The notes: generated from the letters alone by a model not told the origin. DNA of 64,000 nt from UBA2357 sp041916775 (GCA_041916775.1 JAYRYZ010000006.1:62001-126000), one strand, 5' to 3'. Positions 8,928-18,203 are shown, counted from the first letter of the stretch. Numbers and translations are program-made.

Positions 8928-10301
8928 TCAGGCTTCGAGCTCGCGCGCCCGCTCGATCGCCTCCTCGATGCGGTCTACCGCCATCACCCGCATAGCTTGC
9001 ACCGCCTGTTTGGGTGCATTCGCACGCGGAATGATCGCAAGCGTGAAGCCGAGCTTCGCCGCTTCGCGCAGACGTTCCTGCCCGCGCGGGGCGGGACGGA
9101 TCTCGCCGGCGAGGCCGACCTCGCCGAACACCGCGAGGCCACGCGGCAAGGGACGGCTGCGCAGTGACGAAACGATCGCAAGCAACACCGCGAGATCCGC
9201 CGCCGGCTCGCTGATCTTGACGCCGCCCACCGCATTGACGAACACGTCCTGATCGAAGCACACCACCCCTGCATGGCGATGCAGAACAGCGAGCAGCATC
9301 GCGAGGCGGTTCTGCTCCAGCCCAACCGACAGGCGCCGAGGGTTGGGACTGTGCGCGGGATCCACCAACGCCTGGATCTCGACCAGTAGCGGCCGTGTAC
9401 CCTCCTGGGTGACGAGCACACAGCTGCCCGGCACCTGCTGGGCGTGCTGCGAGAGGAAGATCGCCGAGGGATTGCTGACGCCACGCAGTCCACGCTCGGT
9501 CATCGCAAACACACCCAGTTCGTTCACCGCGCCGAATCGGTTCTTGAACGCACGCACCAGCCGGAAGCTCGAGTGGGTGTCACCCTCGAAGTACAGCACG
9601 GTGTCGACGATGTGCTCAAGAACGCGCGGCCCGGCGAGCGCACCGTCCTTGGTGACATGGCCGACCAGGATCAGGCTGGTGCCGCTCTGCTTGGCAAAGC
9701 GTGTGAGCTGGGCGGCGCACTCCCGCACCTGCCCCACAGAGCCCGGCGCCGACTGCAGCGCTTCGGAGTACACCGTCTGGATCGAATCGATGACGGCGAT
9801 GCCGGGTCGGCTGGATTCCAACTGCGCGAGAATGCGCTCGAGGTTGATCTCCGGCAACAGCATCAGCGACGAGGGGTCGAGCTGCAGCCGCCGCGCACGC
9901 AACGCGACCTGCTCGCCGGACTCCTCACCGCTCACATAGATGGCGGACTCGGTTGCCGCGAGCTGCGACAGCGCCTGCAGCAGCAGCGTGGATTTGCCGA
10001 TGCCCGGATCACCGCCGATCAACACCACGCCACCCGGCACCAGCCCACCGCCGAGCACCCGGTCGAATTCCTCGATGCCGCTCGGGATGCGCGGCTCCTC
10101 GCGCGCTTCGAGCTCGGCCAAGGGCTGCAACTTTCCGGTGGTGCCCGCGAGTGCGGCGTAGCGCGAGCCGGCACCCGAGGCCGGTTCGGCGCGCGTCTCG
10201 CTCAGAGTGTTCCAGGCCTTGCAGTGCGGGCACTGCCCCTGCCAGCGCGGCACTTGCCCGCCGCACTCTGAGCATGAGAACACCGAGCGAACCTTGGCCA
10301 T
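8928..10301 (-). CDS. radA: DNA repair protein RadA
   Basis: 457 aa branch-migration helicase and recombination mediator. It has an N-terminal C4 zinc finger (CSECG...CPHC), a RecA-like ATPase with Walker A GGDPGIGKST, the RadA-specific KNRFG motif (KNRFGAVNE) and a Lon-protease-like C-terminal domain (DVFVNAVGGVKI...). I start at the ATG complementary to 10299-10301 (MAKVRSVFSC), the family N-terminus. An in-frame extension to 10385 would overlap the upstream LysR gene. It lies 31 bases downstream of that gene on the same strand. Confidence 0.96.
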   Translation of the reverse strand: MAKVRSVFSCSECGGQVPRWQGQCPHCKAWNTLSETRAEPASGAGSRYAALAGTTGKLQPLAELEAREEPRIPSGIEEFDRVLGGGLVPGGVVLIGGDPGIGKSTLLLQALSQLAATESAIYVSGEESGEQVALRARRLQLDPSSLMLLPEINLERILAQLESSRPGIAVIDSIQTVYSEALQSAPGSVGQVRECAAQLTRFAKQSGTSLILVGHVTKDGALAGPRVLEHIVDTVLYFEGDTHSSFRLVRAFKNRFGAVNELGVFAMTERGLRGVSNPSAIFLSQHAQQVPGSCVLVTQEGTRPLLVEIQALVDPAHSPNPRRLSVGLEQNRLAMLLAVLHRHAGVVCFDQDVFVNAVGGVKISEPAADLAVLLAIVSSLRSRPLPRGLAVFGEVGLAGEIRPAPRGQERLREAAKLGFTLAIIPRANAPKQAVQAMRVMAVDRIEEAIERARELEA

Positions 10302-10332
10302 CAGTGCCCCGCCACCACCGCAGACAACATGA

Positions 10333-11253
10333 TCAATCCGGTATGGCGAACTCGGCCGCCATCTTCGCGAGCTCTTCCGCGGCATAATCCGCGAAGGTGG
10401 TGATGAGACGCGAGCGGAACTTGTCCTTGGGGACGATCACCTCGAGTGGGGTATACAACCGGGGCTCAAGCGGAACCGCGGCAAGCCTGCCTTCACGCAC
10501 ATCGCGCTTGATCGCGGCGTTCGATGCGATCGCGAAACCCATGCCCTCGGCGGCGAGGTGCTTGACCGTGGCCAGGCTGCCAAGCTCGGCGCAGATCGTG
10601 AGTGAGTCGATGGGCACGCCGGCAGCCGTGAAGAATTGCTCGCCCAGCTCGCGAATCGCGTTGCCGGAATCGCGGGTGATGAATGGATGACCGCGCAGAT
10701 CCTCGGCGGTGAGCACCGCATGCTGCGCAAGCGGATGCCCGGGCTGGCAGATCACAAGCAACTCGTCGCGTGCGGCAGTGCGGCACTCGATGCCCGGCTG
10801 GTCGGAGACGATCTCGATCAGGCCGAGGTCGAGGTCTCGGGCGGCAACGCGCTCCTCGGTCAACTCGGAGTTTCCCACCACCACCTTTGGAATCACGCGC
10901 GGATAGCGGCGCTTGAAGCCCTCGAGCAGTTTCGGCAACCAGTATGCGGCGATCGTGGTGCTGGTGCCTATGCACAGCAGGCCGGCGAGCTCGTCGGTCA
11001 TCTCGGAGACGCGCGCCTCGAGCTCATCCGACATGTCGAGGATGCGCTCCGCGTAGGCGAGGACGATCTCGCCCGCAGGCGTCAGGGACACCTTGCCGTG
11101 CCCGCGCTCCAGCAACCGCGTATTGAAATGCTCCTCGAGTTGCTTGATCTGGAAGGTGACCGCCGGCTGCGTCATGAACAGATGTTCAGCGGCGCGGGTG
11201 AACGAGCCGTACTTGGCCACGGCATTGAAAACCTGGAGTCTGCGATCTGCCAC
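10333..11253 (-). CDS. LysR-family transcriptional regulator
   Basis: 306 aa. N-terminal winged HTH (LQVFNAVAKYGSFTRAAEHL, then QPAVTFQIKQLEEHF) and a C-terminal type-2 periplasmic-binding effector domain of the CbbR/CysB-like kind. I choose the GTG complementary to 11251-11253 (VADRRLQVF) because it gives a normal LysR length. The alternative ATG at 11379 would add 42 unlikely residues and put the operator at 11335-11353 inside the gene. The target and coinducer cannot be read; no obviously linked pathway gene diverges from it. Confidence 0.9.
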   Translation of the reverse strand: MADRRLQVFNAVAKYGSFTRAAEHLFMTQPAVTFQIKQLEEHFNTRLLERGHGKVSLTPAGEIVLAYAERILDMSDELEARVSEMTDELAGLLCIGTSTTIAAYWLPKLLEGFKRRYPRVIPKVVVGNSELTEERVAARDLDLGLIEIVSDQPGIECRTAARDELLVICQPGHPLAQHAVLTAEDLRGHPFITRDSGNAIRELGEQFFTAAGVPIDSLTICAELGSLATVKHLAAEGMGFAIASNAAIKRDVREGRLAAVPLEPRLYTPLEVIVPKDKFRSRLITTFADYAAEELAKMAAEFAIPD

Positions 11254-11334
11254 GATATCGGTCTTTCTGGATGAAGGTGCGCCTGAACAAAGCTTCCTTG
11301 GTGCGTCCGGACGCGCACCGGAGGCATCGAAAAT

Positions 11335-11353
11335 CGATAAGCCGTACTTATCG
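11335..11353. promoter_or_regulatory. Perfect palindromic operator upstream of the LysR gene
   Basis: CGATAAGCCGTACTTATCG is a perfect 7+7 inverted repeat with a 5-base spacer and contains a T-N11-A core, the usual LysR box. It sits 82 bases upstream of the GTG start and is probably an autoregulatory site. The rest of the 318-base gap (11254-11571) up to lplT shows nothing else I can identify. Confidence 0.7.
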
Positions 11354-11571
11354 CCATTATTAGAACATATCCGTTTCAATGCGGGTCAACCGCACCGAGC
11401 GCCAGCGTCCGTGCGTCCGCAGGCACACCTGAAATGCCGCCGTCACTGACCTTCGGCAATCGGCGAATCAAGCCACAACCAAGGACAGCCGAAGAACGCA
11501 CGCGGGGATGCAATCGGTGCAATCGCTTCATGGTATAAAGCGCGCCTTACCTCTTCGCACGGCGCCTCCCG

Positions 11572-12822
11572 ATGCCGCTCGGCTTCTATATCATCATGGC
11601 AGCGCAGTTCTTCTCTGCGCTCGCAGACAACGCCTTGCTGATCGTCGCGATCGCCATCTTGCGGGAGATGGCAGCGCCTCCGGAGTTCGAGCCACTGCTC
11701 AAGCTCTTTTTTACCGTCTCGTATGTGGTGCTGGCGGCCTTCGTCGGCGCCTTCGCCGACTCTATGCCCAAGTGGCGCGTGATGCTGATCAGCAACACGA
11801 TCAAGATCGGCGGCTGCCTCATGCTGTTCCTGGGAGCACATCCACTCCTCGCCTACGCGATCATTGGATTGGGTGCCGCCGCGTATTCGCCCGCAAAGTA
11901 CGGAATCCTCACCGAGTACCTACCGCACCGTTTGCTGGTGGTCGCCAACGGCTGGATCGAGGGCCTGACGGTCGGCGCGATCATCATCGGCACCGTGCTG
12001 GGCGGCATGCTGATCCATCCCAAGACTGCCGCCTGGATCAACGAGGCGGCCACACCGTGGTTCTCGAGCGGCATGATGGCAACGATCGCGATGATCGGCC
12101 TGCTGTACGTGATCGCGGCGGGCTTCAATGTCTTCATCCCGAACACCGGCGTCGACCACAAGCCGCTGAAGCGCAATCCGCTTTACCTGATCCACGATTT
12201 CAATCATTGCCTGAAGCTGCTCTGGCGCGACAAGCTCGGGCAGATCTCGCTGGCGGTGACGACACTCTTCTGGGGCGCGGGTGCAACGCTGCAGTTCATC
12301 GTGATCAAGTGGGCCGAGCACAATCTCGGCTTCGCCCTTGCGCAGGCCTCGATGTTGCAGGGGGTCGTCGCGGTCGGGGTTGCGCTGGGCTCGGTGTTGG
12401 CCGCGCGCTACATCCGCTTGCGTGCTGCGGTGAAGGTGATCCCGCTCGGCATCGCAATGGGCTTGGTGGTGACCCTGATGGTCTTCGTCAACGACAAGAT
12501 CCCGGCGATGGCGATGATGGTGCTGGTGGGAGGGCTGGCGGGCTTCTTCGTCGTGCCGATGAACGCGCTGCTGCAGCACCGTGGCCACATCCTGATGGGG
12601 GCTGGGCATTCGATCGCGGTACAGAACTTCAACGAAAACCTCTCGATCCTCATGATGACCGGCATCTATGCGTTGCTCATCATGTCCGGGCTTTCGATCA
12701 AGGTGGTGATCGTGCTGTTCGGGCTGTTCGTTGCCACGACGATGTACTTCATCAAACGCAGGCATGAGGCAAACCAGCGCGAGTTCGACTCCGTGGCGCT
12801 GCTCGAGGATCTCAAGCACTGA
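11572..12822 (+). CDS. lplT: Lysophospholipid transporter LplT
   Basis: 416 aa MFS protein of the inner membrane, with about 12 hydrophobic helices. The N-terminus (GFYIIMAAQFFSALADNALL), the loop GAFADSMPKWRVM and AAYSPAKYGILTEYLPHRLLV are typical of LplT, which flips 2-acyl lysophospholipids inward for reacylation. In enterobacteria lplT sits beside aas; here no acyltransferase is adjacent, so the partner must lie elsewhere. Its 3' end is 48 bases from the convergent UDG gene. Confidence 0.93.
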   Translation: MPLGFYIIMAAQFFSALADNALLIVAIAILREMAAPPEFEPLLKLFFTVSYVVLAAFVGAFADSMPKWRVMLISNTIKIGGCLMLFLGAHPLLAYAIIGLGAAAYSPAKYGILTEYLPHRLLVVANGWIEGLTVGAIIIGTVLGGMLIHPKTAAWINEAATPWFSSGMMATIAMIGLLYVIAAGFNVFIPNTGVDHKPLKRNPLYLIHDFNHCLKLLWRDKLGQISLAVTTLFWGAGATLQFIVIKWAEHNLGFALAQASMLQGVVAVGVALGSVLAARYIRLRAAVKVIPLGIAMGLVVTLMVFVNDKIPAMAMMVLVGGLAGFFVVPMNALLQHRGHILMGAGHSIAVQNFNENLSILMMTGIYALLIMSGLSIKVVIVLFGLFVATTMYFIKRRHEANQREFDSVALLEDLKH

Positions 12823-12870
12823 TTGCCCGGCAATGATGGCGCCGCCGCGGTGCCTCGGCGTCCGGCCAAC

Positions 12871-13782
12871 TCAGGCGTCCTGTCGCTTCAACTCCGCAAG
12901 CGCCTTGCGCGCAAAGCACAGATCTTCCCAGGCCCGCGCCTTGTCAGCCTGGTTTCGCAGCAGGTAGGCCGGATGGTAGGTCACCACGACCGGCGTACCT
13001 TCGCGGTGAAAGAGGCGCCCACGCGACGCGTTGATCTTGACCTCCTCTCCGAGGAGCGCCTGCGCAGCAGGACGGCCGAGGGCGATCAGCAGTCGAGGTC
13101 TGACGAGTGCTATCTGGCGCGACAGGTAGGGCTGGCAGGCGGCGATCTCGTCCGCCTGGGGTGTGCGGTTCAGCGGTGGGCGGCACTTGACCGCGTTGGC
13201 AATGAAAACGCGCTGGTCACGCGCAAGCCCGATCGCTGCCAGCATCTCGTCGAGCAACTTGCCAGCCGCACCGACAAAGGGCTCACCGCGCCGGTCTTCC
13301 TCGGCACCAGGCCCCTCCCCCACGAACATCCACTCTGCCGACCTGTCGCCGACACCGGGCACCGCCTGGTTACGACCCTGGCACAAACGGCAAGCCTTGC
13401 AGGCGCGCATGTCATCCTCGAGCGCCGACCAGTCCATGCCACTGATCCGGTCCGCGCGCCCGGGTTCATCGACGAAGTCGACATCACGCTGGCCGGCCTT
13501 GGGCCGGGCATCGGCGCCTTGTCGCTGCCCGGTCGTCGCCGCCGCAAACGCTCGCAACTCACGCGGGATGGGCCCGGGCGCGTCCTGACCGCCCGGCTGC
13601 ACCATGACCGCCTTACGCATCGCAGAACCACTTCCGGTTGCGGACTCGACCTCCGCAGCCACCGTCGCTGAAGGCATCGCAGCCGCGCCAGTCGTACGCT
13701 TCCCATCCATCACGGCAGAACGAAGGCGCCACAAGGGCCCAAGCCCCATTTCCCGGAGCAATGCGGCACGCTCGAAGCTCAC
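12871..13782 (-). CDS. Family 4 uracil-DNA glycosylase (Fe-S type)
   Basis: 303 aa. The C-terminal ~200 residues form the UDG domain: [4Fe-4S] cysteines starting CKACRLC, the uracil-pocket motif GEGPGAEEDRRGEPFVG, NAVKCRPPLNRTP and the C-terminal motif YHPAYLLRN. The N-terminal ~100 residues are a less conserved, Ala/Pro-rich extension common in betaproteobacterial members. It starts with GTG at 13782, whose GTGA overlaps the rimI stop, so it is the third gene of a translationally coupled tsaB-rimI-UDG set. Confidence 0.93.
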   Translation of the reverse strand: MSFERAALLREMGLGPLWRLRSAVMDGKRTTGAAAMPSATVAAEVESATGSGSAMRKAVMVQPGGQDAPGPIPRELRAFAAATTGQRQGADARPKAGQRDVDFVDEPGRADRISGMDWSALEDDMRACKACRLCQGRNQAVPGVGDRSAEWMFVGEGPGAEEDRRGEPFVGAAGKLLDEMLAAIGLARDQRVFIANAVKCRPPLNRTPQADEIAACQPYLSRQIALVRPRLLIALGRPAAQALLGEEVKINASRGRLFHREGTPVVVTYHPAYLLRNQADKARAWEDLCFARKALAELKRQDA

Positions 13783-14231
13783 AGCTCACGCCTCATCACA
13801 ATCGCATCCTCGCGACCGCCGTCGGCCGCGGGGTAGTATCTCGCCCTGCGACCGATAGCCTGAAACCCTTCCCGACGGTACAGCGCGAGCGCCGCCGCGT
13901 TTGTCGGACGAACCTCGAGAAACATCTGCGTGGCGCCTGCTGCGCGTGCAGCGGCGTACAAGTGGGAAAGCAGCGCGATCGCCATGCCCCTGCGCTGATG
14001 CTCTGCCCGAATGCTGATGTTGAGCAGATGCGCTTCATCCAGCACCAAGAGCAGGACGGCATAGCCGAGCGGCTCATCCCCTGCGAGCATGACTCGGCAG
14101 GCATAACCTGCCGAAAGCGAATCCAAGAAGTTACCGCGTGTCCATGGGGACGCATGCAATTCGGCTTCCGCCTCGACAACCCAGTCCAGATCCGCATCGG
14201 ACATGGGCAGGAACACGACCTGCTCGGTCAC
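13779..14231 (-). CDS. rimI: Ribosomal protein S18 N-alpha-acetyltransferase RimI
   Basis: 150 aa GNAT enzyme. It has the acetyl-CoA-binding signature RAEHQRRGMAIALLSHL and the C-terminal motif NAAALALYRREGFQAIGRR, followed by YYPAADGGREDAIVM, which is characteristic of RimI. It starts with GTG in a GTGA overlap with the tsaB stop, and its own stop overlaps the GTG of the UDG gene in the same way. The tsaB-rimI pairing is widespread in proteobacteria. Confidence 0.95.
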   Translation of the reverse strand: MTEQVVFLPMSDADLDWVVEAEAELHASPWTRGNFLDSLSAGYACRVMLAGDEPLGYAVLLLVLDEAHLLNISIRAEHQRRGMAIALLSHLYAAARAAGATQMFLEVRPTNAAALALYRREGFQAIGRRARYYPAADGGREDAIVMRREL

Positions 14232-14923
14232 GTCCGCCCCCCCCTGGCGAGACGTTCTTCAGTCGTCAGCGCAACCTTGTTGCGCACATAGAGCGGCGCG
14301 GCGAGCTCCGGCGCCATCGCCGCGCCTCGCCTCGCCATGTTTGCCGCAAGACGGGCAACCTCGCGCGCGCGCGGGAATGCATCGTCGATCCAGCCGATGT
14401 CTCGCCCGGCAAAGTGGTCGCGCAGCACTGCGGGGTGGGCGGACAGTCCGGACCCGATCAAAGTCCAGTCCCGATCGGCCGCAGGCACGGCAATGGCCTC
14501 CGGTGCGCGGCACACCACCTCGCCCTGCAGCGCAGGCAACCCATTGCCGCAGTCGAAGGCCGCAGCATAGACCTCACCCATGCGTGCATCGGAGATTGCG
14601 AGCACATGCGCTGCATCTGCCTGAGCCGCGAGCGCGGCGAGGCTGCCAACCGGTATCACACCGAGCCCGGCACCCATCGCGAGGCCCTGTGCGACACCGC
14701 ATGCAAGACGCACACCGGTGAACGCGCCCGGGCCGGAACCGAAGGCCAACGCATCAAGCGCCGCAAGCGAAACGCCACCTTCGGCAAGGAGCGCGGAGAG
14801 GGTTGCGAGGAGGCGCTCGGAGTGATTGGCGTGCCCTTCGAGGGTACGCTCGAGCAGCTCGTCACCGAACGCGAGTGCGACGCTGGCGTGCTCGCAGGAG
14901 GTTTCAATCGCAAGAATCTTCAT
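14228..14923 (-). CDS. tsaB: tRNA t6A37 threonylcarbamoyl transferase subunit TsaB
   Basis: 231 aa. The ASKHA-fold N-terminus MKILAIETSCEHASVAL and the motifs NHSERLLATL and FGSGPGAFTGVRLACGVAQG are diagnostic for TsaB, the scaffold that pairs with TsaD to make N6-threonylcarbamoyladenosine in ANN-decoding tRNAs. Length is normal. It is the first gene of the tsaB-rimI-UDG unit. The 120 bases between its start and the next gene's end (15044) show no further feature. Confidence 0.95.
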   Translation of the reverse strand: MKILAIETSCEHASVALAFGDELLERTLEGHANHSERLLATLSALLAEGGVSLAALDALAFGSGPGAFTGVRLACGVAQGLAMGAGLGVIPVGSLAALAAQADAAHVLAISDARMGEVYAAAFDCGNGLPALQGEVVCRAPEAIAVPAADRDWTLIGSGLSAHPAVLRDHFAGRDIGWIDDAFPRAREVARLAANMARRGAAMAPELAAPLYVRNKVALTTEERLARGGRT

Positions 14924-15043
14924 AGCGGCCGCATTCTATCAGGCCGCCAATCCGGCGTCCGGCGCCGCCGACGTACCCTCGACCCGTGGCGCAGCGAAGG
15001 CCGCGAGTCGCTTCGGACCGGTCGGAGCGAGCGAGGTCACGTT

Positions 15044-15355
15044 TCAGCGGCGCTGCACCCGTCGCTCGTCGTATACATTGCGCATCGACTCGCGGAGCTC
15101 GCGGCGCAATGCGTCCCGCTCATCGACCGACAGTCGGCGACGCTCGTCGCGCGGCGTCGCATACTCGTCCGGCGTCGTCAAAACTCGCCGCAGCTCCTGG
15201 TGCCGCTCCACCCGTGTGAGCGGCCGCGGCGATCCCACGCCTTCGGCCGACGGAAAATCGCCCCCGGCCGAGACCACGGTCGACACGAACATCAAGGAAA
15301 CCAGCATCGCACCAGCGACGGCAAGTCCCACCAGGCGCGAAGACAACGCAGCCAT
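15044..15355 (-). CDS. Small exported or membrane-anchored hypothetical protein
   Basis: 103 aa from the ATG complementary to 15353-15355; an in-frame ATG at 15451 would add 32 residues. The N-terminus SSRLVGLAVAGAMLVSLMF followed by VSTVVSAGG looks like a signal peptide or anchor. The rest is very Arg/Glu-rich (DERRRLSVDERDALRRELRE). This resembles small uncharacterised periplasmic proteins next to regulators in related genomes. It lies divergent from ompR with a 250-base gap, in which I see no clear site. Confidence 0.65.
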   Translation of the reverse strand: MAALSSRLVGLAVAGAMLVSLMFVSTVVSAGGDFPSAEGVGSPRPLTRVERHQELRRVLTTPDEYATPRDERRRLSVDERDALRRELRESMRNVYDERRVQRR

Positions 15356-15612
15356 GTCGCTGAGGCAGGGCAATTCTCCGCAGGAGGACACTTTGACTTT
15401 GTCAGGATGCATGGCGCCGACAGTGAAGTTTGAGATGCGTGCAAAATACACCCAAACAGCCCGGGGAGACTGCCTGGTCGGGCACGCGCGAGACGGGGAT
15501 TGTAAGCTTGTGTATCCCCCGCGGACACGGCTTACGAAGCGTTACCGCGCCGAGTGCGGCATGATGGCGATCGCTCTGGCGCCACGTCTGGCACCGCGCT
15601 AGGATGCACGCC

Positions 15613-16371
15613 ATGAATACGAAAACACGCTACAAGGTCCTGCTGGTCGACGACGACGCACGCCTGCGCGACCTGCTGTCCCGTTACCTCCAGGAACAGG
15701 GCTTCACGGTAAAGGCCGTGCCTGACGCAGGCGCCATGGACAAGGCACTGCATCGCGAGCACTTCGACCTGATGGTGCTCGATCTGATGCTGCCCGGCGA
15801 GGACGGTCTCGCGATCTGCCGGCGCCTGCGTGCCGCGGAGAACGCGATGCCGATCGTGATGCTGACCGCGAAGGGCGACGAGGTGGACCGCATCATCGGC
15901 CTCGAGATGGGCGCTGACGACTATCTACCGAAGCCGTTCAATCCGCGCGAGCTGGTGGCCCGTATTCACGCGGTGATGCGTCGCAGGCCCACGGTGCTGC
16001 CCGGCGCCCCCACGATAGAAGACGAGGTCATCCGCTTCGGTCAGATTCAGGTCAACCTCGGCACCCGCACATTGAATCGTGATGGCGAGGATATCGCGCT
16101 GACCACCGGCGAATTCTCACTGCTCAAGGTCCTGCTGCAGCACCCCCGCCAGCCGCTGTCGCGGGACAAGCTGATGGAGTTGGCACGCGGACGGGAGTAC
16201 GGCGTATTCGACCGTGCGATCGATGTACAGGTCAGCCGCCTGCGCAAACTCGTGGAGGACGATCCGTCCAAGCCGCGCTACCTGCAGACGGTGTGGGGCT
16301 TCGGTTACGTCTTCGTACCCGACGAAGCTGCCGCCCCCGCAAACGAACTACCGAAGCCCGACGAGGCGTGA
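15613..16371 (+). CDS. ompR: Two-component response regulator OmpR
   Basis: 252 aa. The receiver domain has the acidic pocket DDD near residue 11, phospho-acceptor D57 in MVLDLMLPGEDG, the conserved Thr/Lys (MLTAKGDE; PKPFNPREL) and an OmpR winged-helix C-terminus (LTTGEFSLLKVLL; VQVSRLRKLVEDDPSKPRY). I prefer the ATG at 15613 because TAGGA lies at a proper distance; the ATG at 15604 would add three residues and leave no ribosome site. It is the partner of envZ, 42 bases downstream, and probably controls envelope or osmotic responses. Confidence 0.94.
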   Translation: MNTKTRYKVLLVDDDARLRDLLSRYLQEQGFTVKAVPDAGAMDKALHREHFDLMVLDLMLPGEDGLAICRRLRAAENAMPIVMLTAKGDEVDRIIGLEMGADDYLPKPFNPRELVARIHAVMRRRPTVLPGAPTIEDEVIRFGQIQVNLGTRTLNRDGEDIALTTGEFSLLKVLLQHPRQPLSRDKLMELARGREYGVFDRAIDVQVSRLRKLVEDDPSKPRYLQTVWGFGYVFVPDEAAAPANELPKPDEA

Positions 16372-16413
16372 TGCGCGGCTGCGCCGGTCGTCCGGTGCGC
16401 CCGCGAGAGCCCG

Positions 16414-17799
16414 ATGCCCCGCGCCACGATCGCCCTGCTGCCGCGAACGCTGCTATGGCAGACGTTCATGCTGATCGCCTTCCTGCTGATCATCGCGCTT
16501 GGCACGCTGTCGCAGATTTTCACGTACTTTCACGAACCGGCGCGCGCGCGCGATCTCGCGCAGATGGTCGCGAGCGTGGTGAACCTCACCCGTACCGCGC
16601 TGATCAACGCCGAAGTCTCGCGCCGCACCGAACTGCTCATCGAATTGGCAGCGCTGGAAGGCATCCGAATCTACCCCTCGGAACCGAGCGACGAGATCGT
16701 GCCCCTACCCCAGAGCAGGCCAATGCGTCTGCTATCGGCCGAGATCCGCAGGCAACTCGGGGAACACACCCTGCTGGCAGCACGCTGGAAGTCACTTGAT
16801 GGCTTCTGGGTGAGCTTTCGTCTGGACCCCGAGGACCCTGAGGATTTCTGGGTAATGCTGCCCGCCGAGCGCCTGCAGCAGGCAAGCGCTCTGGAATGGA
16901 TGATCTGGGGCGGTGGCGCGCTGCTGATCGCGCTGGCGGGTGCATTTCTGATCGTATCGCGCATCAGCTCGCCACTGCGCGGCCTTGCCCGCGCAGCGCG
17001 GCTCGTCGGCGAGGGACAGAAGCCCCCACCGCTGGCCGAAACGGGGCCGCAGGAGATCAGCACTGTCGCCCACGCCTTCAACCAGATGGCGGGCGACCTC
17101 GCACGCACCGACGCCGAGCGCACCCTGATCCTGGCCGGTGTCTCGCACGACCTGCGCACACCGCTTGCACGGTTGCGGCTCGGAATCGAGATGTCCGGCG
17201 CGCCGGATGGCGAGGTGCAGGCAATGGTGGCCGATATCGAGGAGATGGATCGCATCATCGGCCAGTTCCTCGACTTTGGCCGTGGCGAATCCCAGGAGCC
17301 CTGCCATCCACAGGATGTCAGTCGCCTGATCCGCGAACTCGCCGAACCCTACCGGCTGCGCGGCGTGACACTGAATCTCGATCTGGATGACGCAATGATC
17401 CTGCCGCTGCGGCCGCTCACCTTCCGGCGAGCACTGGCGAATCTCGTCGACAACGCCATCCGCTATGCCGGCCCCAACCAACCGATCGACATCCGCCTCG
17501 CGCGTTCGAACGAACACGTCGTTGTCGAGGTCGCAGACCGCGGACCCGGCATTCCCGAGAGCGAGTGGCAGCGCATGCTGCAACCGTTCACCCGGCTCGT
17601 CGCTGCGCGCTCCGACACAAAGGGCGCGGGACTGGGGCTCGCGATAGTGGATCGGATTGCGCGCGCACATGGAGGCTCCATAGCGCTCGCCAACCGCGAC
17701 GGTGGCGGCCTGATCGTAAGCCTACGCTTTCCCTTGCCCGAACAAACAGGTAACCGCGCTAGAATCGCGGCTCTTACAGTGCAGGACAACCCTAATTGA
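16414..17799 (+). CDS. envZ: Osmosensor histidine kinase EnvZ
   Basis: 461 aa inner-membrane sensor. TM1 is about 14-35, a periplasmic sensor loop about 36-153, TM2 about 155-180, then HAMP, HisKA with phospho-acceptor H245 (VSHDLRTPLARL), N-box LVDNAIRYA and G-boxes DRGPGIP and GAGLGLAIVD. The arrangement and the adjoining ompR define it as EnvZ-type. Its stop overlaps the TTG start of the globin gene. The last ~20 residues after the ATPase domain look like an unstructured tail. Confidence 0.94.
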   Translation: MPRATIALLPRTLLWQTFMLIAFLLIIALGTLSQIFTYFHEPARARDLAQMVASVVNLTRTALINAEVSRRTELLIELAALEGIRIYPSEPSDEIVPLPQSRPMRLLSAEIRRQLGEHTLLAARWKSLDGFWVSFRLDPEDPEDFWVMLPAERLQQASALEWMIWGGGALLIALAGAFLIVSRISSPLRGLARAARLVGEGQKPPPLAETGPQEISTVAHAFNQMAGDLARTDAERTLILAGVSHDLRTPLARLRLGIEMSGAPDGEVQAMVADIEEMDRIIGQFLDFGRGESQEPCHPQDVSRLIRELAEPYRLRGVTLNLDLDDAMILPLRPLTFRRALANLVDNAIRYAGPNQPIDIRLARSNEHVVVEVADRGPGIPESEWQRMLQPFTRLVAARSDTKGAGLGLAIVDRIARAHGGSIALANRDGGGLIVSLRFPLPEQTGNRARIAALTVQDNPN

Positions 17800-18203
17800 A
17801 TCCAACGCCTTACGAGCTGATCGGCGGCGAACGCGCGGTGCGCGCGCTTGTGCAGCGCTTTTATGCGCTGATGGACAGCCTCCCCGAAGTCCGCCCGCTC
17901 AGGGATTTGCACGCCGAGGACCTGTCCGAGGCCGAGGAGAAGCTTTTCCTGTTCCTCAGCGGATGGTTCGGCGGGCCGGATCTATACGTGCAGCGTTTCG
18001 GCCCGCCGTTCTTGCGCGCGCGCCATCTGCCTTTCCCGATCGGCGTGCGCGAGCGGGATCAATGGCTGCAGTGCATGCGTGGCGCACTCGATGAGGTCGT
18101 CGCCGACGCGGCGCTGCGTCGCCGACTTTACGAATCATTCTCCGCACTTGCCAATCACATGCGCAACCGGGCGGAAGCTCCGGACGCCTCCAGCCCGCTA
18201 TAA
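17796..18203 (+). CDS. glbO: Group II truncated hemoglobin
   Basis: 135 aa. Key haem-pocket positions are visible: B10 Tyr (Y23), proximal F8 His (H77 in RARHLPFPIG) and the group-II G8 Trp (W90 in RDQWLQCM). The motif RFGPPFLRARHLPFPIG is the classic trHbO signature. A role in O2/NO/peroxide chemistry is inferred from the family. It starts with TTG (17796) in a TTGA overlap with the envZ stop, so it is translated as part of the ompR-envZ transcript. Confidence 0.92.
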   Translation: MNPTPYELIGGERAVRALVQRFYALMDSLPEVRPLRDLHAEDLSEAEEKLFLFLSGWFGGPDLYVQRFGPPFLRARHLPFPIGVRERDQWLQCMRGALDEVVADAALRRRLYESFSALANHMRNRAEAPDASSPL

